DNA of 64,000 nt from Parelaphostrongylus tenuis (lineage: Eukaryota > Nematoda > Chromadorea > Rhabditida > Metastrongylidae): NCBI GenBank assembly GCA_019055375.1, contig JAHQIW010004548.1, positions 93,539-157,538 of the forward strand, given 5' to 3'. Both the position numbers and the translations under genes were made by a program. Within the stretch, counting starts at the first letter, position 1, and each line of letters opens with the position of its first letter. A model generated the notes under the pieces. The model was not told where the DNA came from and searched no databases. It worked only from the letters and a program-made list of their open reading frames with translations. Below, piece by piece: positions 45,469-58,954 of this stretch.

Positions 45469-46428
45469 GAATCTCGAAATCTTTGACAACCTGAATACTA
45501 CCCGACAACTAGAGAAGCATTTTGGTGAGATTCGTTTCTGTAGGACAGATTTTAACTCATCTTATTTCGACTTGTAGACATTTTATGAGGTTTCCATTCC
45601 ATTCAGCTCTTTTGCGGTGAGTCTATGTGATTTTGGTGCATGCAATTTGTACTTCCAAAAAAATGGCTGAAGACGCCCAAGTTCGCTGCTTCGAAACCCT
45701 ATTAAACTACGACGTCGCAATCAACACAGCGATGCCAGTGTGACGGGATTTGAGTGTATTCCACAAATCTTACAAAATTACTCGTCTTCATTGAAATAGC
45801 AAATTACCTAAAAATGTCGCGAGCACTTGACTCAGTACACTGTTTATACATTCAAATTTGACTGGTCATAATCAGCTAAGATACTGCCTTTTCGTAAAAC
45901 CAAATTTTTCTTTCATGCAGCTTCAATCAACGTTTATTTTGTTCAATATTTCTAAGGAAACCAGGAGACAGTAATGACAAAATGTATCGATGAATGATCT
46001 ATGTTTGATGTTATCAACGTGTAGCGACTGCCACAAACAGCGGAACAGTATGACCAGCACATTCCTGCAAAGGAGCATTGTAGTGCTATCTTACCACCAT
46101 CTGTACTTGGTCATCACATCGTGGCTGCAACCTCACCTACAGTTGCGTAAGTTGCTCGAAAGGAAGTCGCGGAAAAGTTTAGTCAAACGTAGAGAGCTTG
46201 AAAAAACCAATTATACCTCACCTTGCCAACCATATTAGAGAGGAAGTCGTGAAGGAGTTTGGTCAAAACGTAGAGAGCTTAAAAAACGAAACGAAACCTC
46301 AGTTCACCAGTCATGTTAAAGAGAAAGTCGTGGAGGACTGTAGTCAAAACGTAGAGAGCCTGGAAAATCAAACTGAATCATATGATATTCCAAACGATAG
46401 CTGTCCAAAGATTGACTTTCTGCACTGA
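45469..46428 (+). CDS. Possible further exons with a three-fold repeat
   Basis: Open segments flanked by splice-like signals: 45469-45524 (LEIFDNLNTTRQLEKHF, donor GTGAGA), 45578-45616 (TFYEVSIPFSSFA, donor GTGAGT), 45921-45971, 46019-46137 (LPQTAEQYDQHIPAKEHCSA, donor GTAAGT) and 46238-46428 (EEVVKEFGQNVESLKNE, EKVVEDCSQNVESLENQ, stop TGA). Phases do not all agree, so this may be a decayed gene or contain sequence errors. The repeat QNVESL recurs. Function unknown. Confidence 0.25.
46131..46375 (+). repeat. 81-bp tandem repeat, three units
   Basis: Units anchored at GGAAGTCG 46162, GGAAGTCG 46242 and GAAAGTCG 46323, each followed by GTCAAA(A)CGTAGAGAGC. The spacing is a multiple of three between units 2 and 3. 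Unit 1 lacks one A (CAAACG), which breaks the shared frame. Confidence 0.75.
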
Positions 46429-49400
46429 AACATCATTGCTCGTAAATCATTTCTTGAAGTGGGCCAATCTTTGTAACTGCTTCAAAACACTATGATCTCG
46501 AACAACAATTTATTTGAGGCAAAACATTTCAGAGTGAGCGCATGCTTGCTTTCTTATTAGTTTGATGTATCTTTATTGCATTCAAAAGTTTTGCCATGGG
46601 TTTTTCTCATGATTTTTTTGGCAGTATCGAAATTCTATTGCTGCTGTAACGGTGTAATTTTTTTCATAGTGGGTAATTATACTAACTGCTGTAGTCTTAC
46701 AAAGTTGTCTTTCATAATAAAGTTTTTGTTTTCACTTCGCAAGTCATTAAGTCGGCAGATAAAACAGAAGTTCAGTTGCTTCGTTGGCTGTTATTTGAGC
46801 ATAGTTCAGTCATAGGTCATTCACCGGCTTGCTTTTTTCGAGGAAAGTCGATTACGCATGTTAATGGCCCAGTATCTTCAACGCTGAAGAATTTGCCGAA
46901 ATATCCACGTAAATGTATTGAATGTGGAAGTTGTATGTGGAAATATTGAGATTAGTCACTAATCAAATGGAAATTTTTCTTGGCTGGAGACTTTCTAGGT
47001 ATCCAGGCGGGCGTCTTTCTTCAGAACACTGTTCAAAAGAATAGTTGATCTCCTATTTTACATTGTTTCTACAGTGGTGTTTTCAAAAAAATGGAATGTT
47101 TGTGAAAGGACATATGACAATCAATTTTTGTATCGTGAGAAATCCATTATTTTTTCAACTCTAATGCTCAGGCCAGTAATACCCTAAGCCCAAAAATAAT
47201 AGTGTTCTCTGAACAACTGATTCGCTATTTCCAACTATCTCTCACCTAAGACCAAGTTGCTGTTCATATCTTCATCCAAGGTCTTGATAAGTAGTCGTTT
47301 TTCAAGTACTCGCTAATCAGTTCGTGCGCTACGATTGTAGCTTAGCTAGTGAGCTTTTCGTGCCAAAAAATATGTATGGATGTGCAACTGAATCCATTCC
47401 AAATCGAGCATATTCGTAACAACAATGTCAGCAATAAGAATATGAATGATGGTAATGACAAAAGCATAATAGCCGTAGTAATGATAATTGAGAAAGTAAC
47501 ACAGTAATAGTAAGTAATATTTGCATTAATAAACGATCGTTCAGCGAGGATCATCATTATGGTGAAAAAGGAGCCGACCAATAAAATGAAATGATACTTT
47601 CAGAAATTATAGCATGTAGTTTGATGAAACACGCCGTTCTTTTGTAATTTTACTTCAGTCACGTCTGCCTTAACTCTACGCTCAATAATCGAGATAATCG
47701 AGCTAGAAAAACCACGTACGTCATGATGGCGCTTTATATCACTGCTATAATTCTTACTTAACTAATTTGCTTTATTCTCCTCACAAATATTCGCAGCGGA
47801 CCGATGGATGATTCATTAGTAAAAGTATGGATTATGGCATTTCATTGACTAGCATACAACCCTTTTAATTAGCTATCAAATCTTATCAAGTGAATCTTAT
47901 CAAGGCAGAATAAAGAACGGAAAGGAGCGCAGAAACAAGCGCTCGATGTTCTGTCCATGAAATCATACCGAAGTGTTAAAATCTTCATTCTTTACAGTTT
48001 CACGAACACTCGGCAAAAACCTCATTATTAAACGCCAAATACACTAGATGTCATCATATGAAAGAAAACATTGGTAAGAAACTTAGATAAGCTAAAAAAG
48101 AAAGAACGAATTGAAACTTCATAAGTGGATGCGAGGCGCCTTGTGATTCGTGCATATCTTTTCTCGCCCCCAAGTATGCCGGTGTTCGTCGACTGTGCGT
48201 TTGATACGCGTGATCGTTATTATCTCGGCTGTTAGCAGGAATTTGGGCAGACATGCCGCTAATGGATATTCACACGATAATCTTATGAGCAGTTACGGCA
48301 GCATAATTAACATACTAATTTTTTAACGGTTAAGAAACTTGGAATTTCAGAAAGCTGAGAATACTCAGAAAAGCAAAGAATTATATGCATTACTGTAACA
48401 ATCCCCCTGAGTCAACCCCAGTGATATCCCCAATGGATATTATCTCAAGAAATCATCAGCTGAATTGAAGATTTGAAATTTTGACAACTATTTTCAGATG
48501 AGGTCGATGTCTTTTGTTCCCATTATAATGTCGCATTGAAGCTATGTGCGACCACCACTGTGTCAAAAACTTCAAACGTAGTCAATGCAAGGAAATCCCG
48601 AATTCACTCTGCATTGGCGTTAAAAGAATGAACTTCACAATCTTTTCATGTTGTCTTCATATTCCTATGAAAACTAGACGAATGACTGGTAAAAATATCA
48701 GCCTAGGTTGTTCTCAAGTCATGTAACGCACAATTATAGTTCGTCAAACTGTCCAGAACCTTGATGTTAGGCAATTTATTGCAGCCTGCGACATCTTAGA
48801 CTTCATGAGGCAGCTAATCTCTAAATCTGATTTCAGTAGAACAAGAAGTTTAGTTCTCCATTTCATAAAAAAAGGCGAAGCTCAAAATTTAACCCTTCGC
48901 ATGAATTTCGGGCTCAACGGTGATAATGTATTGGAGCAGTCACTAAATATAAGGTTGTTTAAAGGATGCCCCACTGAACGAGACGTAATGATACAAGTGA
49001 TTTCAATGCGGGGAAAATACATTACTGAAAATTATGCACTATCGAGTGGTTGAAGAAAATCTCTGCTCAAAGTAAGATATTTTGAAACATTATGTGCGAG
49101 TCATAGTCAATCTCTAAACATTCGTCAAATTCATGCCCACAATGTAAAAGCGGCGTGAAGCCGCAGTCTTTGCTTGGTTGGGAGTCGTACTCTCTACAAG
49201 CATTTCTCTTATTAACTCCCTCACAAATAATTCAAAAGCTGGTTACCTTGGGCTGCTGGAGGAGGTCGAAGCGAACAATATTACGATGCAAACCACTCGT
49301 TTGTGTTGTAACTGATATTACTCGTCGATGACCCATTTACGACATCATGCATTCATTTTTAACGTAACGCACAGTTCGTTGAGTTGACTTTCTAGAACCG

Positions 49401-50215
49401 TTTGCTTAATTAGATCCATCAAGCCCTCATTATGCATTTTTCTATTTTGCGAAGCACAGACTAAGCAATAAGACGTTTTAAGCAATAAGTTTGCTCCACA
49501 TCAACTTATTAGTGATTAGCAAATCTGTAATGTTTCAATGTGAGTACCAACTACGCTTGATTGGTTGGAAATACGAGAATTAAGTGAGCGCCGTGAAAAC
49601 GCATGCGCTAAAACGAACTTTTCCGAGGAAAGTTACAAATTTACTAAATTTCATCTCAACAAGTCCAACATCCATTAAAACTTGCTGCGAAAAAGTCGTC
49701 ACTACTCCAATAGCTGGCATGCGTACGCAAACACTCTAACGTAGATTTCTTATTATCAAAGCCTATGAAGTCAGAAGAGGCAGAAACGAAGAAAAACGAT
49801 CTTGGTTTGTCTGTGCTTTTCAAGCAGAATAGGTAGTTTCCCTCTAGATAATGGCACCAGATGAAACGATTATCGCTCGTCTTTGCAGAAAGGGTCTCTT
49901 GTGGCCATATTACTGTTCCAGAAAATATTTCTCTACAATGTCCAGCTTTGATTGCACATTTTTTATGTTATAAAATATAATTTACTGTCAGCATTATAGC
50001 AGCGGTATTAAATTTCATTCGCTCTTATGTCCATGATTTCGCTAGACTAGCAGTTTACGCCTTCATCGACCACAACAAACTCTGGAGACGGTTGCATGGC
50101 ACGGCTATAACCTAAGCACAAACTGTTTTCTCAGTACACTATGCTGGATGTGTATAGAATACTCAACTTTAGTTCATTCTAGTATTTATGCTCGTTTCCG
50201 CACGCTTAGCCCAGT
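46429..50215. other. No gene recognised
   Basis: A decayed CTGAAGA..GCCGAAA motif lies at 46884-46901. A possible exon at 48499-48630 (acceptor ATTTTCAG, 42 open codons, EVDVFCSHYNVALKLC) and a frame at 48805-49053 have no recognisable homology. Confidence 0.35.
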
Positions 50216-50475
50216 GTATTAAGTTGTCCTGTGACGCAGGCATGGCCAATGATTCGATCCCAAGCCACGACTGTTCAAGGCTTCCAAATCGGTATATGAC
50301 TTGTGTGGTAGGACAGTGCCATTGAAATGATACATCGGTGAGCCGCCGCGAGTTTTTGAAGGTCTGGTATACATTGAGTCACCACCAAAGTTGCTTGATA
50401 GAGTCGAACGCACAGGTCATCCTTCGGGGTTGAAGAACGTGAAGAGGTACATCTTTCCATCCTTTTCGTGATCAT
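50209..50475 (-). repeat. tRNA-like dispersed repeat
   Basis: On +, GCCAATGATTCGATCCCAAG resembles a B box, and GATAGAGTCGAACGCAC follows. Likely a repeat, not a gene. Confidence 0.35.
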
Positions 50476-51024
50476 TTTCTGTAGTCGTCAATGAGGATGC
50501 TGATGATTCTCTCAAGTACCTGCAAACGAATTGAGACCCTCCTTGTAGTCCCTGCCAATGTGATTATTTGGAATTAAATATTTTCGTGAGACACAATCTT
50601 TTAAAATCTCTCGTGATAGTGACTTCAACTTTATTCATCGCCTTTCATTCACTACATATTACTTAGTCGTTAGTTTTTTCAGCTCACGCGCTTTTGAGTA
50701 ACTCTGGATCTATTTTTATTCTGAACTTTCACTTAGAATTCGTCGCTATGTATTTTAACACATTGTCTATTAGGTGAAACAATGCTAAACATGTTCACCT
50801 TGTATACTGCTGAAATCTTCCTCACACCTTTGTACAAGTCCAAGATGTTCACACAAAGTTTTGTGTAACACTGCCAGTATGGTAGAGGAATAATGATGTG
50901 GGTGAGGTTTTTTCGGCATAAATTTCACGATAGTTTTACCGCTATCCCTAGTTTTAGCGCTCTTCTCAGAGTTGGAATCCTCTGACAATTCTCGTGAAAA
51001 AACTAGGAATAATTAGCTGAAACG

Positions 51025-51235
51025 AGTTACTAGGTTGAGGGAAAAAATTCCTCAAAAGCCAAGAAAAAATTCAAAAAATAGAGAAATGTTTGAGTTGGAG
51101 GGAGTCGAGGTCTTGCCGCACCGAGCCTACAGTTCAGATACTGCGCTACCTGATTATGGCCTTCCGCTCAATGAAACATTTCCTGCTCGGGCATCGATTC
51201 AAGACTTTTGATCAAGTTAATGTTGTTTTCAGTGC
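51025..51235 (+). repeat. Dispersed repeat pair, copy 1
   Basis: Shares GGAGTCGAGGTCTTGCCGCA, CAATGAAACATTTC and the GATTC..GACTTTTGATC block with 57030-57400, in the same order. The GC-rich centre resembles a decayed tRNA. Confidence 0.6.
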
Positions 51236-53779
51236 TACACCGCACTAATGAGGCTTAATCAAAAGTCAAATGAAGTTACTCAGAATTAAGCCATTGAATG
51301 ATTAATGAATTTCGAAAGGGGAAGCTAAAAGTCGATCCAGAGAGGGTTGACATCTCAGCGGTGCAGGAGCGAACCAGATCTGTAATGGTGCATTTAAGCC
51401 AAAGTTGCGCATCTTGTCTTTTATTGTTCCTAAAAGAGCTATAAACCTAGCATTATTGTCTCTATAGGTTATTCGACAATGCTGACAGCAACTTCGTTTT
51501 GGTTTGGAACGTCTGTGTTGTTTTTGGTGGTATACGTTCAAAGTAATACTACAAATGGCATATCTTTCATAGTAGAGGTTTATTCTACTTTGCACTGATC
51601 AGAAATTACTGTGCAGGTTTCAGCACTTCTTGCATTCGATTTGTTTTCTTGCATTAACCCTCCACAAAGGTCTTCTCAAACTTTACGTGTTGCTTCAGCT
51701 ACTTCTTGAGAATTTTGCCTTTTGTATGAATGACGGGACAATGATCGGAGCAAGAATGAAATAACTGCTCACCTATGTAGCAAAAAAAAAAACGCACGAG
51801 AATGATAGGAATTCTATAGGGAAAAGTGGGAAACAAGGGAAGCGCTAAACCGACGCATCATTTCTTCTCAAAGGACTCCGGATTCTTTTAGATTTCCCTT
51901 GTGTAGAAGCTCCATGTACTACTTTATGAGTAAAGTACAAAAATTAGCTTATTCACTTCCCTTTTACTAAGATTGGTCTCTTTTGCCCTGGTTACTTAAT
52001 AATAAAGAAGAACTTCAGAAACATTCTATAAAAGTGCTTACAAATAACTTTATATCATATAAAACACCACAGTTAATCGCCAACAACTGCCGAACACTTC
52101 CTAAAAGGCACGTGACGATCAGAAACAGTGGGAGGCTCGATAGGCACTGATGTCAACAGATCTTCTATGGGCAGACTCTGGCAATGGCAACATGCATAAG
52201 CAAGGTCGAGTTGCCTATGTAGAAAAGTGGAAAACCGATCATGGACAACAATGGGAAGGACTCAGCGTTGTTGCAAGGATTTGAACCTGCGGAGTTTCGC
52301 CCAGAGCAGTAGATGAACTACCTACATTTGAAATCGGATGCCCGTGATTCGAAAATACAAAAGCCCATCATAACACGAGCGATTAACCGGACCAAGCCAA
52401 TGGCATAAGGGAAGGCGCGTGTGCTAGAGATACCAGTTGATAAAATAAAGTCGATAAAATCATTTTTGTGTAGGCAACAACGGGTTTGTTGGATTTCTTC
52501 TTATGAGAAAAGGCACAACAGAAACCGGCATGTTCGTCTGTACTTTATTCTCTACGTACTGCTAACAATGCGTCCAAAATGATCCATTGACGTGATACAG
52601 TGAACGTCAGACATCACTATTCCAAACTGCTAGACGTGGACACTCTTGACACCTCGCTTCACATACGCATTCTCGTTCTTCTGAAGCTGTTCGCTCAATA
52701 ATTCATGTGTATAACAAAAAATGCATTGCTTTTTTAACCCTCTCTAGACGGTATATATACATTTGAATACGTAAATTTTTGAAGACCTTTGTCGCTGGAA
52801 AAACTGTTTCTTCAAACTTTTATTAAGCATTCGAAGTTTAAATTCTTTGTGACTTCAATAATATACATTTTTCACTGAAGCTTCTCTTATTGCCTTGAAG
52901 CAGCGGAATTGACACTTATTCCACACTCAGCATAATTTTTTTGCTCGCCATATGGATGGCGTCTTCTTGAACAGTAGTCATTCAAAAGCTCAAATCTCGC
53001 CGATTTTGAAGCTCAGATTAGTTTCTGAAAAGCTTGCACAGAGCGCTGTTAGAACCAAAAACTATTCCATATCGTAGTTGGAATAGTCACAGCGTTGCCT
53101 TGGCATTATGAAGGATTTGTTTGGCAAAGTAAAATAAGATAAAAGTTTGTTTTTGTAGAACGATAAAGTGGGATTTTTTTTTAGAATTCTGAAACGAAAT
53201 ATTAGAAATTTTGGCGGGCGGAGAGAAAATTCTTAAATAATAAGGGATATCGCGCTCCTCTTGAATGACGCACTACGCAGCTATTTCAACTCCTGTCTCG
53301 AACCATGACAGAGAGGCGCGCAAGCTCCGATACCCAATTAAGAATTTTCTCTTTGTTTCGAGGACCTTTTTTAAGTTTTCGTATTCAAATTTTAGAAAAG
53401 ACTTTGTTTTATCGCTCAGTATGCACCAACTTTTTTTGTTACAAAATGCCAATGAAGCCGGCTCTGAAGTTCAAGCGACAGTAAATTACATTCAATAAGA
53501 AACGTGATCTTCTTTTTGCTTTAGCAGTGCTCTGTACAAAGCTTTTCAAAATAAACTTTGGCATCAACTTTACTGAGAGTTGAGCTATTACTAAATGGTG
53601 ACTACTAAAAGTTCACCGAAAAAACATCCACCGACTCCACCCTAGCAAACTAAGTAATTTGAGTGTGATGCAAAATGTTATTTTCGTTGCTACAACGAAA
53701 CGAGAAAAAATTTTTGAACCGAAGACATTATGGCAATTAAAGAAATTCAAGCTTCTGAATGATCACTGAAATTCGAAAT
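51236..53779. other. No gene recognised
   Basis: A tRNA-like stretch at about 52265-52330 (AGGATTTGAACCTGCGGAG). The remainder is unrecognised. Confidence 0.4.
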
Positions 53780-54245
53780 AACGAAGCGACCCATTTCGCT
53801 GGACAATAATTTTTCATGAGAGTGTTGATAATCAGTCGAAACTTTAGATCTTGAGATACTGCGCTAAATTTTCCATATTTGAAATAACGTCTTTATATCG
53901 CTGTAGCGTTCAGGATGAATAATGTTTCACAGGCACCGCACCTTCATTTTTATCACGCTGCTGGAAGCATGTAAAGCATATAAATCGCTGGAAGCATGAA
54001 AAACATATGAGGGCGTAGACGAGATATGCATGTATCAGAGTCATGCGTTTTGTCTGGAACCTCTTTCAGAGCGGAGAAAAATTTCAAATTGAATAACAAA
54101 AATTGCGCTCCACATGTGATTCTCATCTGCTTGGTTATCGATCGCGCATTATCGATCCACAACCATCACACCCTACAGGTCAGCAATGCGCGACGTACAT
54201 GAAACTCAATAATATTTTCCCTATTACAGTAGAGTGAAACGGATG
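53780..54245 (+). repeat. Family C, long copy 1
   Basis: Aligns in order with 61826-62265: TTTTTCATGA, GATCTTGAGATACTGCGCTA, AGCATGAAAAACATAT, CTCCACATGTGA and GAAACTCAAT. About 450 bp, diverged, no coding capacity. Confidence 0.6.
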
Positions 54246-57029
54246 TTAATTCCTACTACAAAAATTTCACACACGAATTCACCTCAATGCAGCATAAAAT
54301 GAAAGTTTTAAGAGAAGTACTGTGACTACCAACCTGGACTCCTATGTCGATGTACGAACTGCACACATGCAACGAACACAACGAAGGGTTACACTTAATT
54401 ATACGCGGACTGACCGTCAACCATAGTGTCACCGTTTCCGACGTTAGCGCACCGTCATACCTACAAACGATGCTGACGGCGTTATTTTCTAGCAAGGTTG
54501 TACACCCAATACCAAAGTAAAAGGACCAAGGATAAAGCTGTTGGCGCTGTTCAGTTCATGAGGGATACGCCATGCATTCGTCCTGATCTGGCATCGTTTG
54601 AGGTGACTAAATGCTTATTTAGCTCTTTACAATGACTCGCAGTGGCCCGAGGATGTTTCGTGTTAGTGCTGCTGTCCTCTCAGAGAAGTGTGGTACCAAT
54701 TCACCGAGCCCGGGGGATGGAAGGATTGTTGATCCTTCAGCGCGAAATTGAACCACTGACCATCGATTAGTCGAGTGTGTGTCTCAGAGAAACACTAGCC
54801 TCTGTGCTACACGCGCTCATATAAACAATACAAAATCGAATTGTTCAACAACTTGTCCCGATATGTAATTATATTGGACGACTGAGCTTTCACATCATTC
54901 AACTAGACTTATAGAAAAGACTGAAGAGCTGCCACACATCTCTAAAAGACTGATCAGCCCTGGAAAGCATGCAAACTAGATGGATCAAGAAGACACGCTA
55001 GTTGCTTTCTTGAACATTGTTCATGGAACTACTTCTTTTACATGACACTGGCGCTTTGAAGGCAGAAGAAATCCAGTTGGATGTGGATGCGTTTTATTCC
55101 ACCCTAATTGACAGTATCGTTCCAGCATCATTCATTACACTTTACCTTCATATACAAAATGCTCTCGTCTTCTCATAGCATAACGTTTCTTTATGCCCAA
55201 TTCATGAAGGTAGTGAAATTGGATGTCTGTGTCACAAATGGACTAAGTTTCTGTCGCAACTGCTTTTCGATCAGATTAGTAGGTATTCCGAGAGACAGAC
55301 CAAAAGATTTTGTCTCGGAATTTTATGACTTTTATTTCACGGGAGAAAAACTACGGCAAGAAAATGAATTAAGGCCGACGTACCACTAATACGCATAGCA
55401 AGCATACCATCGGGCCTGTGATTATAAGAAGCCTCACGTACGATCTGCTTTGGCGTTATCGCATACTGAAATTGTATTAACAAAATGTATGTCGTACGTG
55501 TTAAAGTACTTTCAATGTTTTCTCGAATCATCTAATATCAGTTCATATCATATCTTTTGAGAGTTGTTAAAAGAGGTGTTCTGAAAAAGCACTTACTTCA
55601 ATGCCAGTTTGTGCCTCATGATAGAACAATCTGATAGAGAAATCACGGTCAAGATGTCCACATGAAAAATCAAGCGATCTTAATGATACTGCCGAAGGCC
55701 CTAAAAGTATTTATGAAGTTGAAGAGAGGAAAAAAAAGGAGAAAGAGAAGGAGAGAAGAGAAAATTGAAAGAGAAAAGCAGTGGAAAATAAAGCTCTTAC
55801 AATTGGAAAGTTGTTTGTTTCTAACGATTTTCTCATAAAAAGTTACTCTAGATTACGTTCTATTTGTCCGCTTACATATCTACGTTAATCACAGAAGCTC
55901 CAGCATGTTTTCCATCCATGCAGCTGAGCCTGTTGTTCTCTGCTATTGGTTCACACTCGGTGTCCCATACTCCACAATGCATCGTTCTCTACGCGTGGAG
56001 TAAAGCTTACAGCTTGGGAGCTAGTTCTTTCGCAAAAGAGTGGCTATAATTGATGTTACTTTGCTGACAACTACACAATCGAGCTTGAATTTCGAGTCAC
56101 ACCTCGAGTGTCTTATTGAAAATCCTTATTCTGAAATGTATTTCGATACTCGATAATGCCTACTAGCGGGCAATAGGCATTAAAATCATTAATGACTAGT
56201 GGATGTAAATTCAACAGAGTACGCATGAGATGAGTTTAACAGCAAAACAATTAGATTACAAGAATGCATGGGTAAATACAAAATTTCTACTGCGGAGCAA
56301 GAAAAAAATTAAGTTGATTGGAAAAGTTGGCTGAAGTAGACCTTTGTAATGACTCGACAACAGAAAAGCCTCGTTGAGATGACTCATTGTGAATAGAATC
56401 CCTTCATTACCGATAACGGCGAGACTATCGCTTTAAAGCAACTAAACATTTCTATCAATAAATAATTGATTACTAGATAGAAACAATAGTATTTTATCAA
56501 TGTGTTTATCTGCCAACGGAGCATTTGATGAAAAATGTATGCTTTAAAGAGCAGCGTTCACGCACTGAGAGCTTTGATTCGACCGTGAAGGTAGATATTG
56601 GGTAGAAGGAAAAAGACAATGACTTGATAAATCCATTCAAAGCTACTAAGTCTTCGAAAAGCAAGAACAACAGTGGTTTACGTTAATAAACAACATTTGA
56701 TGTATATGCTTGTAAAACGTACAATATTTTGTGTAGACCATATCGCATGTGTTTAGCATTCTCGCCTTCTTGTGTATAATACATGAAGCTGCCCCACGAC
56801 CCGCTCATGAATGCCTTAATATTATGATCTCATAGAATACAAATACTGGTGATATAGTTGATTTTTATCAAAGTGGATTTTTTGGAGATAGAAGCAGGCT
56901 TTTTACCGCATTAGGCTGTTTCCATTATCCTTTTACTGATCGGTAATGCTAGAAATATTCGTCTACAACGTTACTCGAGGCAAAAGTGCACGCAGTCATG
57001 GTCTATTCAGAGGTGGAATATTGGGTGTG
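54246..57029. other. No gene recognised
   Basis: A tRNA-like stretch at about 54720-54815 (GCGAAATTGAACCACTGACC). The frame at 55108-55389 (93 codons) has no domain I recognise. Confidence 0.35.
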
Positions 57030-57400
57030 AGGAAAAAAATTCCTTAAAACTTCCGAAAAATTCAAATTCTTTGTTCGCTTCACACAATATTGGTTGTTGT
57101 AATTTCATGGAAATATCTTAAAAATATTTACCTAAGAAATCCTACGAAACGGTAATTATAGTGCATCAAAGTATGGTTTACTCTTCGGATATCAAATGAT
57201 GACTATGGACAAAATTGAGTTTCCCAGACCTTAAACCGTGAAGAAGGCTAAAGAGAAGTTTGGTGAATTAGTGGGAGTCGAGGTCTTGCCGCACCAAGCC
57301 TACACAGTCAAGACAATGCACCGTCCATTACGGTCTCTTACGTTCAATGAAACATTTCTTGCGTGAACGCCGATTCGAGACATTTGATCTAGCTGAAGTT
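57030..57400 (+). repeat. Dispersed repeat pair, copy 2
   Basis: Begins with GAGGAAAAAAATTCCTTAAA (copy 1: GAGGGAAAAAATTCCTCAAA) and continues through the shared GGAGTCGAGGTCTTGCCGCA. Confidence 0.6.
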
Positions 57401-57429
57401 TTCCTGCTTTTTCTACTGCTTACGCGATT

Positions 57430-57680
57430 CTTCTGAGGATTGTTGAACTTTACGAGAGTTGTCGGTAATGTGGTCCTCCTTTTCGTGTTGGAGCTTCTTC
57501 TTCACATCCTCAGACGTCTTCGTTACCATTCTGTTGCGGGCTCGAGCCTTCGCAACTAGAGGGCATCGACGTAGGACCTTTGCCACAACGTCTCACGCTG
57601 CCACCGCTTTCGCCAAGCCCACTGGTGGCACTAGTTCGGTTGCCACTGCGACAATGAGGCATGTCGCGCATACGAGCTAA
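57430..57680 (-). other. GC-richer block with open minus-strand frames
   Basis: More GC-rich than its surroundings and open in two minus frames: one from ATGCGCGACATG (GNRTSATSGLGESGGSVRRC), another ending KTSEDVKKKLQHEKEDHITD and SEESRKQ stop. They could be one exon with a frameshift, or chance. No family recognised. Confidence 0.2.
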
Positions 57681-58219
57681 AAAAAATCTGAACCTAATGG
57701 AAATGAAAATTGTGCTTTACTCAAATTCTGTAAACACATGCCATTTTTTAACACTTATAAAACCACTCAAAAAAAGGTTGCGCTTTTTTCAATGTAGTAA
57801 TCGCTCCTTATATTCCTAGTTCTCCTTTTTCAAATGCCAAACCGGTACTTTAATAAAATTACCCGACTGAAAAATGAGTAGTGAACTCACGCGAAAACAT
57901 GGTAACCTTAGGTTCATAGAATTCGCAAGGAAACGGTGGACCAGGTGGTATATCAACGCCCGTACTAAACGTTACTACATAAACCTCTTCATCTCGAATT
58001 AATGGTCAAAATGGATGGCTTACGAATGTGCCATTCCGTAAAATTTTCCCATATATGGAGGTGAAATTTGAGCAAAACGTCCCGCAATTGGCAATTCCTC
58101 CACGTGATTGATACTGCAGAAAGATTACATACCAGATAAAAGCATAAAAATGCCCTTATTCATTACGAGATCACAGACCCAGCTCTCTGAGTCTCTAAAC
58201 CCCAGTGTACTGCTTCTGG

Positions 58220-58345
58220 CAATGGCCTCCAACCCCCAGCGCGCCATTGTTAGACGCAGCACGTTGGCGTTAGATGCCATTGTTAGAAGCAACAAACTAG
58301 GATTTAGACGCTAGTGTTTAGATGCAACACGCTCTATTGTTAAAC
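58220..58345 (+). repeat. Short degenerate tandem repeat
   Basis: Variants of TTAGACGCAGCACG / TTAGATGCAACACG / TTAAACGTAACATG recur at roughly 30-base steps. Confidence 0.45.
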
Positions 58346-58544
58346 GTAACATGCTGAGAATCAGAAGAGCAATGGGATGGGCCCATAGTCTCTGCAAAGA
58401 TTGGCAGTGTCTAGTTCTACCCCAAATTTATAAACAAATAGCGACACCGCTAGGCCACTCACTGCATTCAAAATCGGAATCTCATGTTCATAAGTGCCAA
58501 GCAAACTCGAAGAGGGCAAAAAATTTGAAGATTAGCATTATTAA

Positions 58545-58679
58545 TATGTATGTATACACACATACATATATATATATATATATACACGCATAATATGCAT
58601 ATATAATCATGACTTGGCGGTATGTATATGTACATATGTATATATACATATGTATATTACATATATATATATATATATA

Positions 58680-58711
<32 letters not shown>
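58545..58711. repeat. TA/TATG microsatellite
   Basis: Long (TA)n runs with TGTA, CATA and GTAC interruptions, self-complementary throughout. Confidence 0.9.
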
Positions 58712-58713
<2 letters not shown>

Positions 58714-58954
58714 AACGTACACAAGAAAGACCAAAGTTTTGTTGCTTTTTCAGAGTGTTTGAACAGTAAAAAATACTGCATAAAGAAATGAATTCTAACC
58801 GGAGGAATAGTTGCGTTTATTATATCAACAACTGTAACAATAAACTAAAAAGTATGTAACAAAATCTCATAGTTGCCGCCTTTGGTCTCTATTCAAATAC
58901 GAAGTCTCTTTCGAAAATTACAACGATGCACGCACACGATATCACATTAATTCC

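Noticed and set aside
46884..46901. Hammerhead core CTGAAGA..GAAA
   Set aside because: No stem II, no stem I and TATC in place of the C-plus-triplet; at best a fossil.
48499..48630. 42-codon candidate exon after ATTTTCAG
   Set aside because: No partner exon, donor or recognisable domain; length within chance expectation.
58488..58781. 97-codon frame rich in Tyr and Ile
   Set aside because: Translation of the TA/TATG microsatellite.
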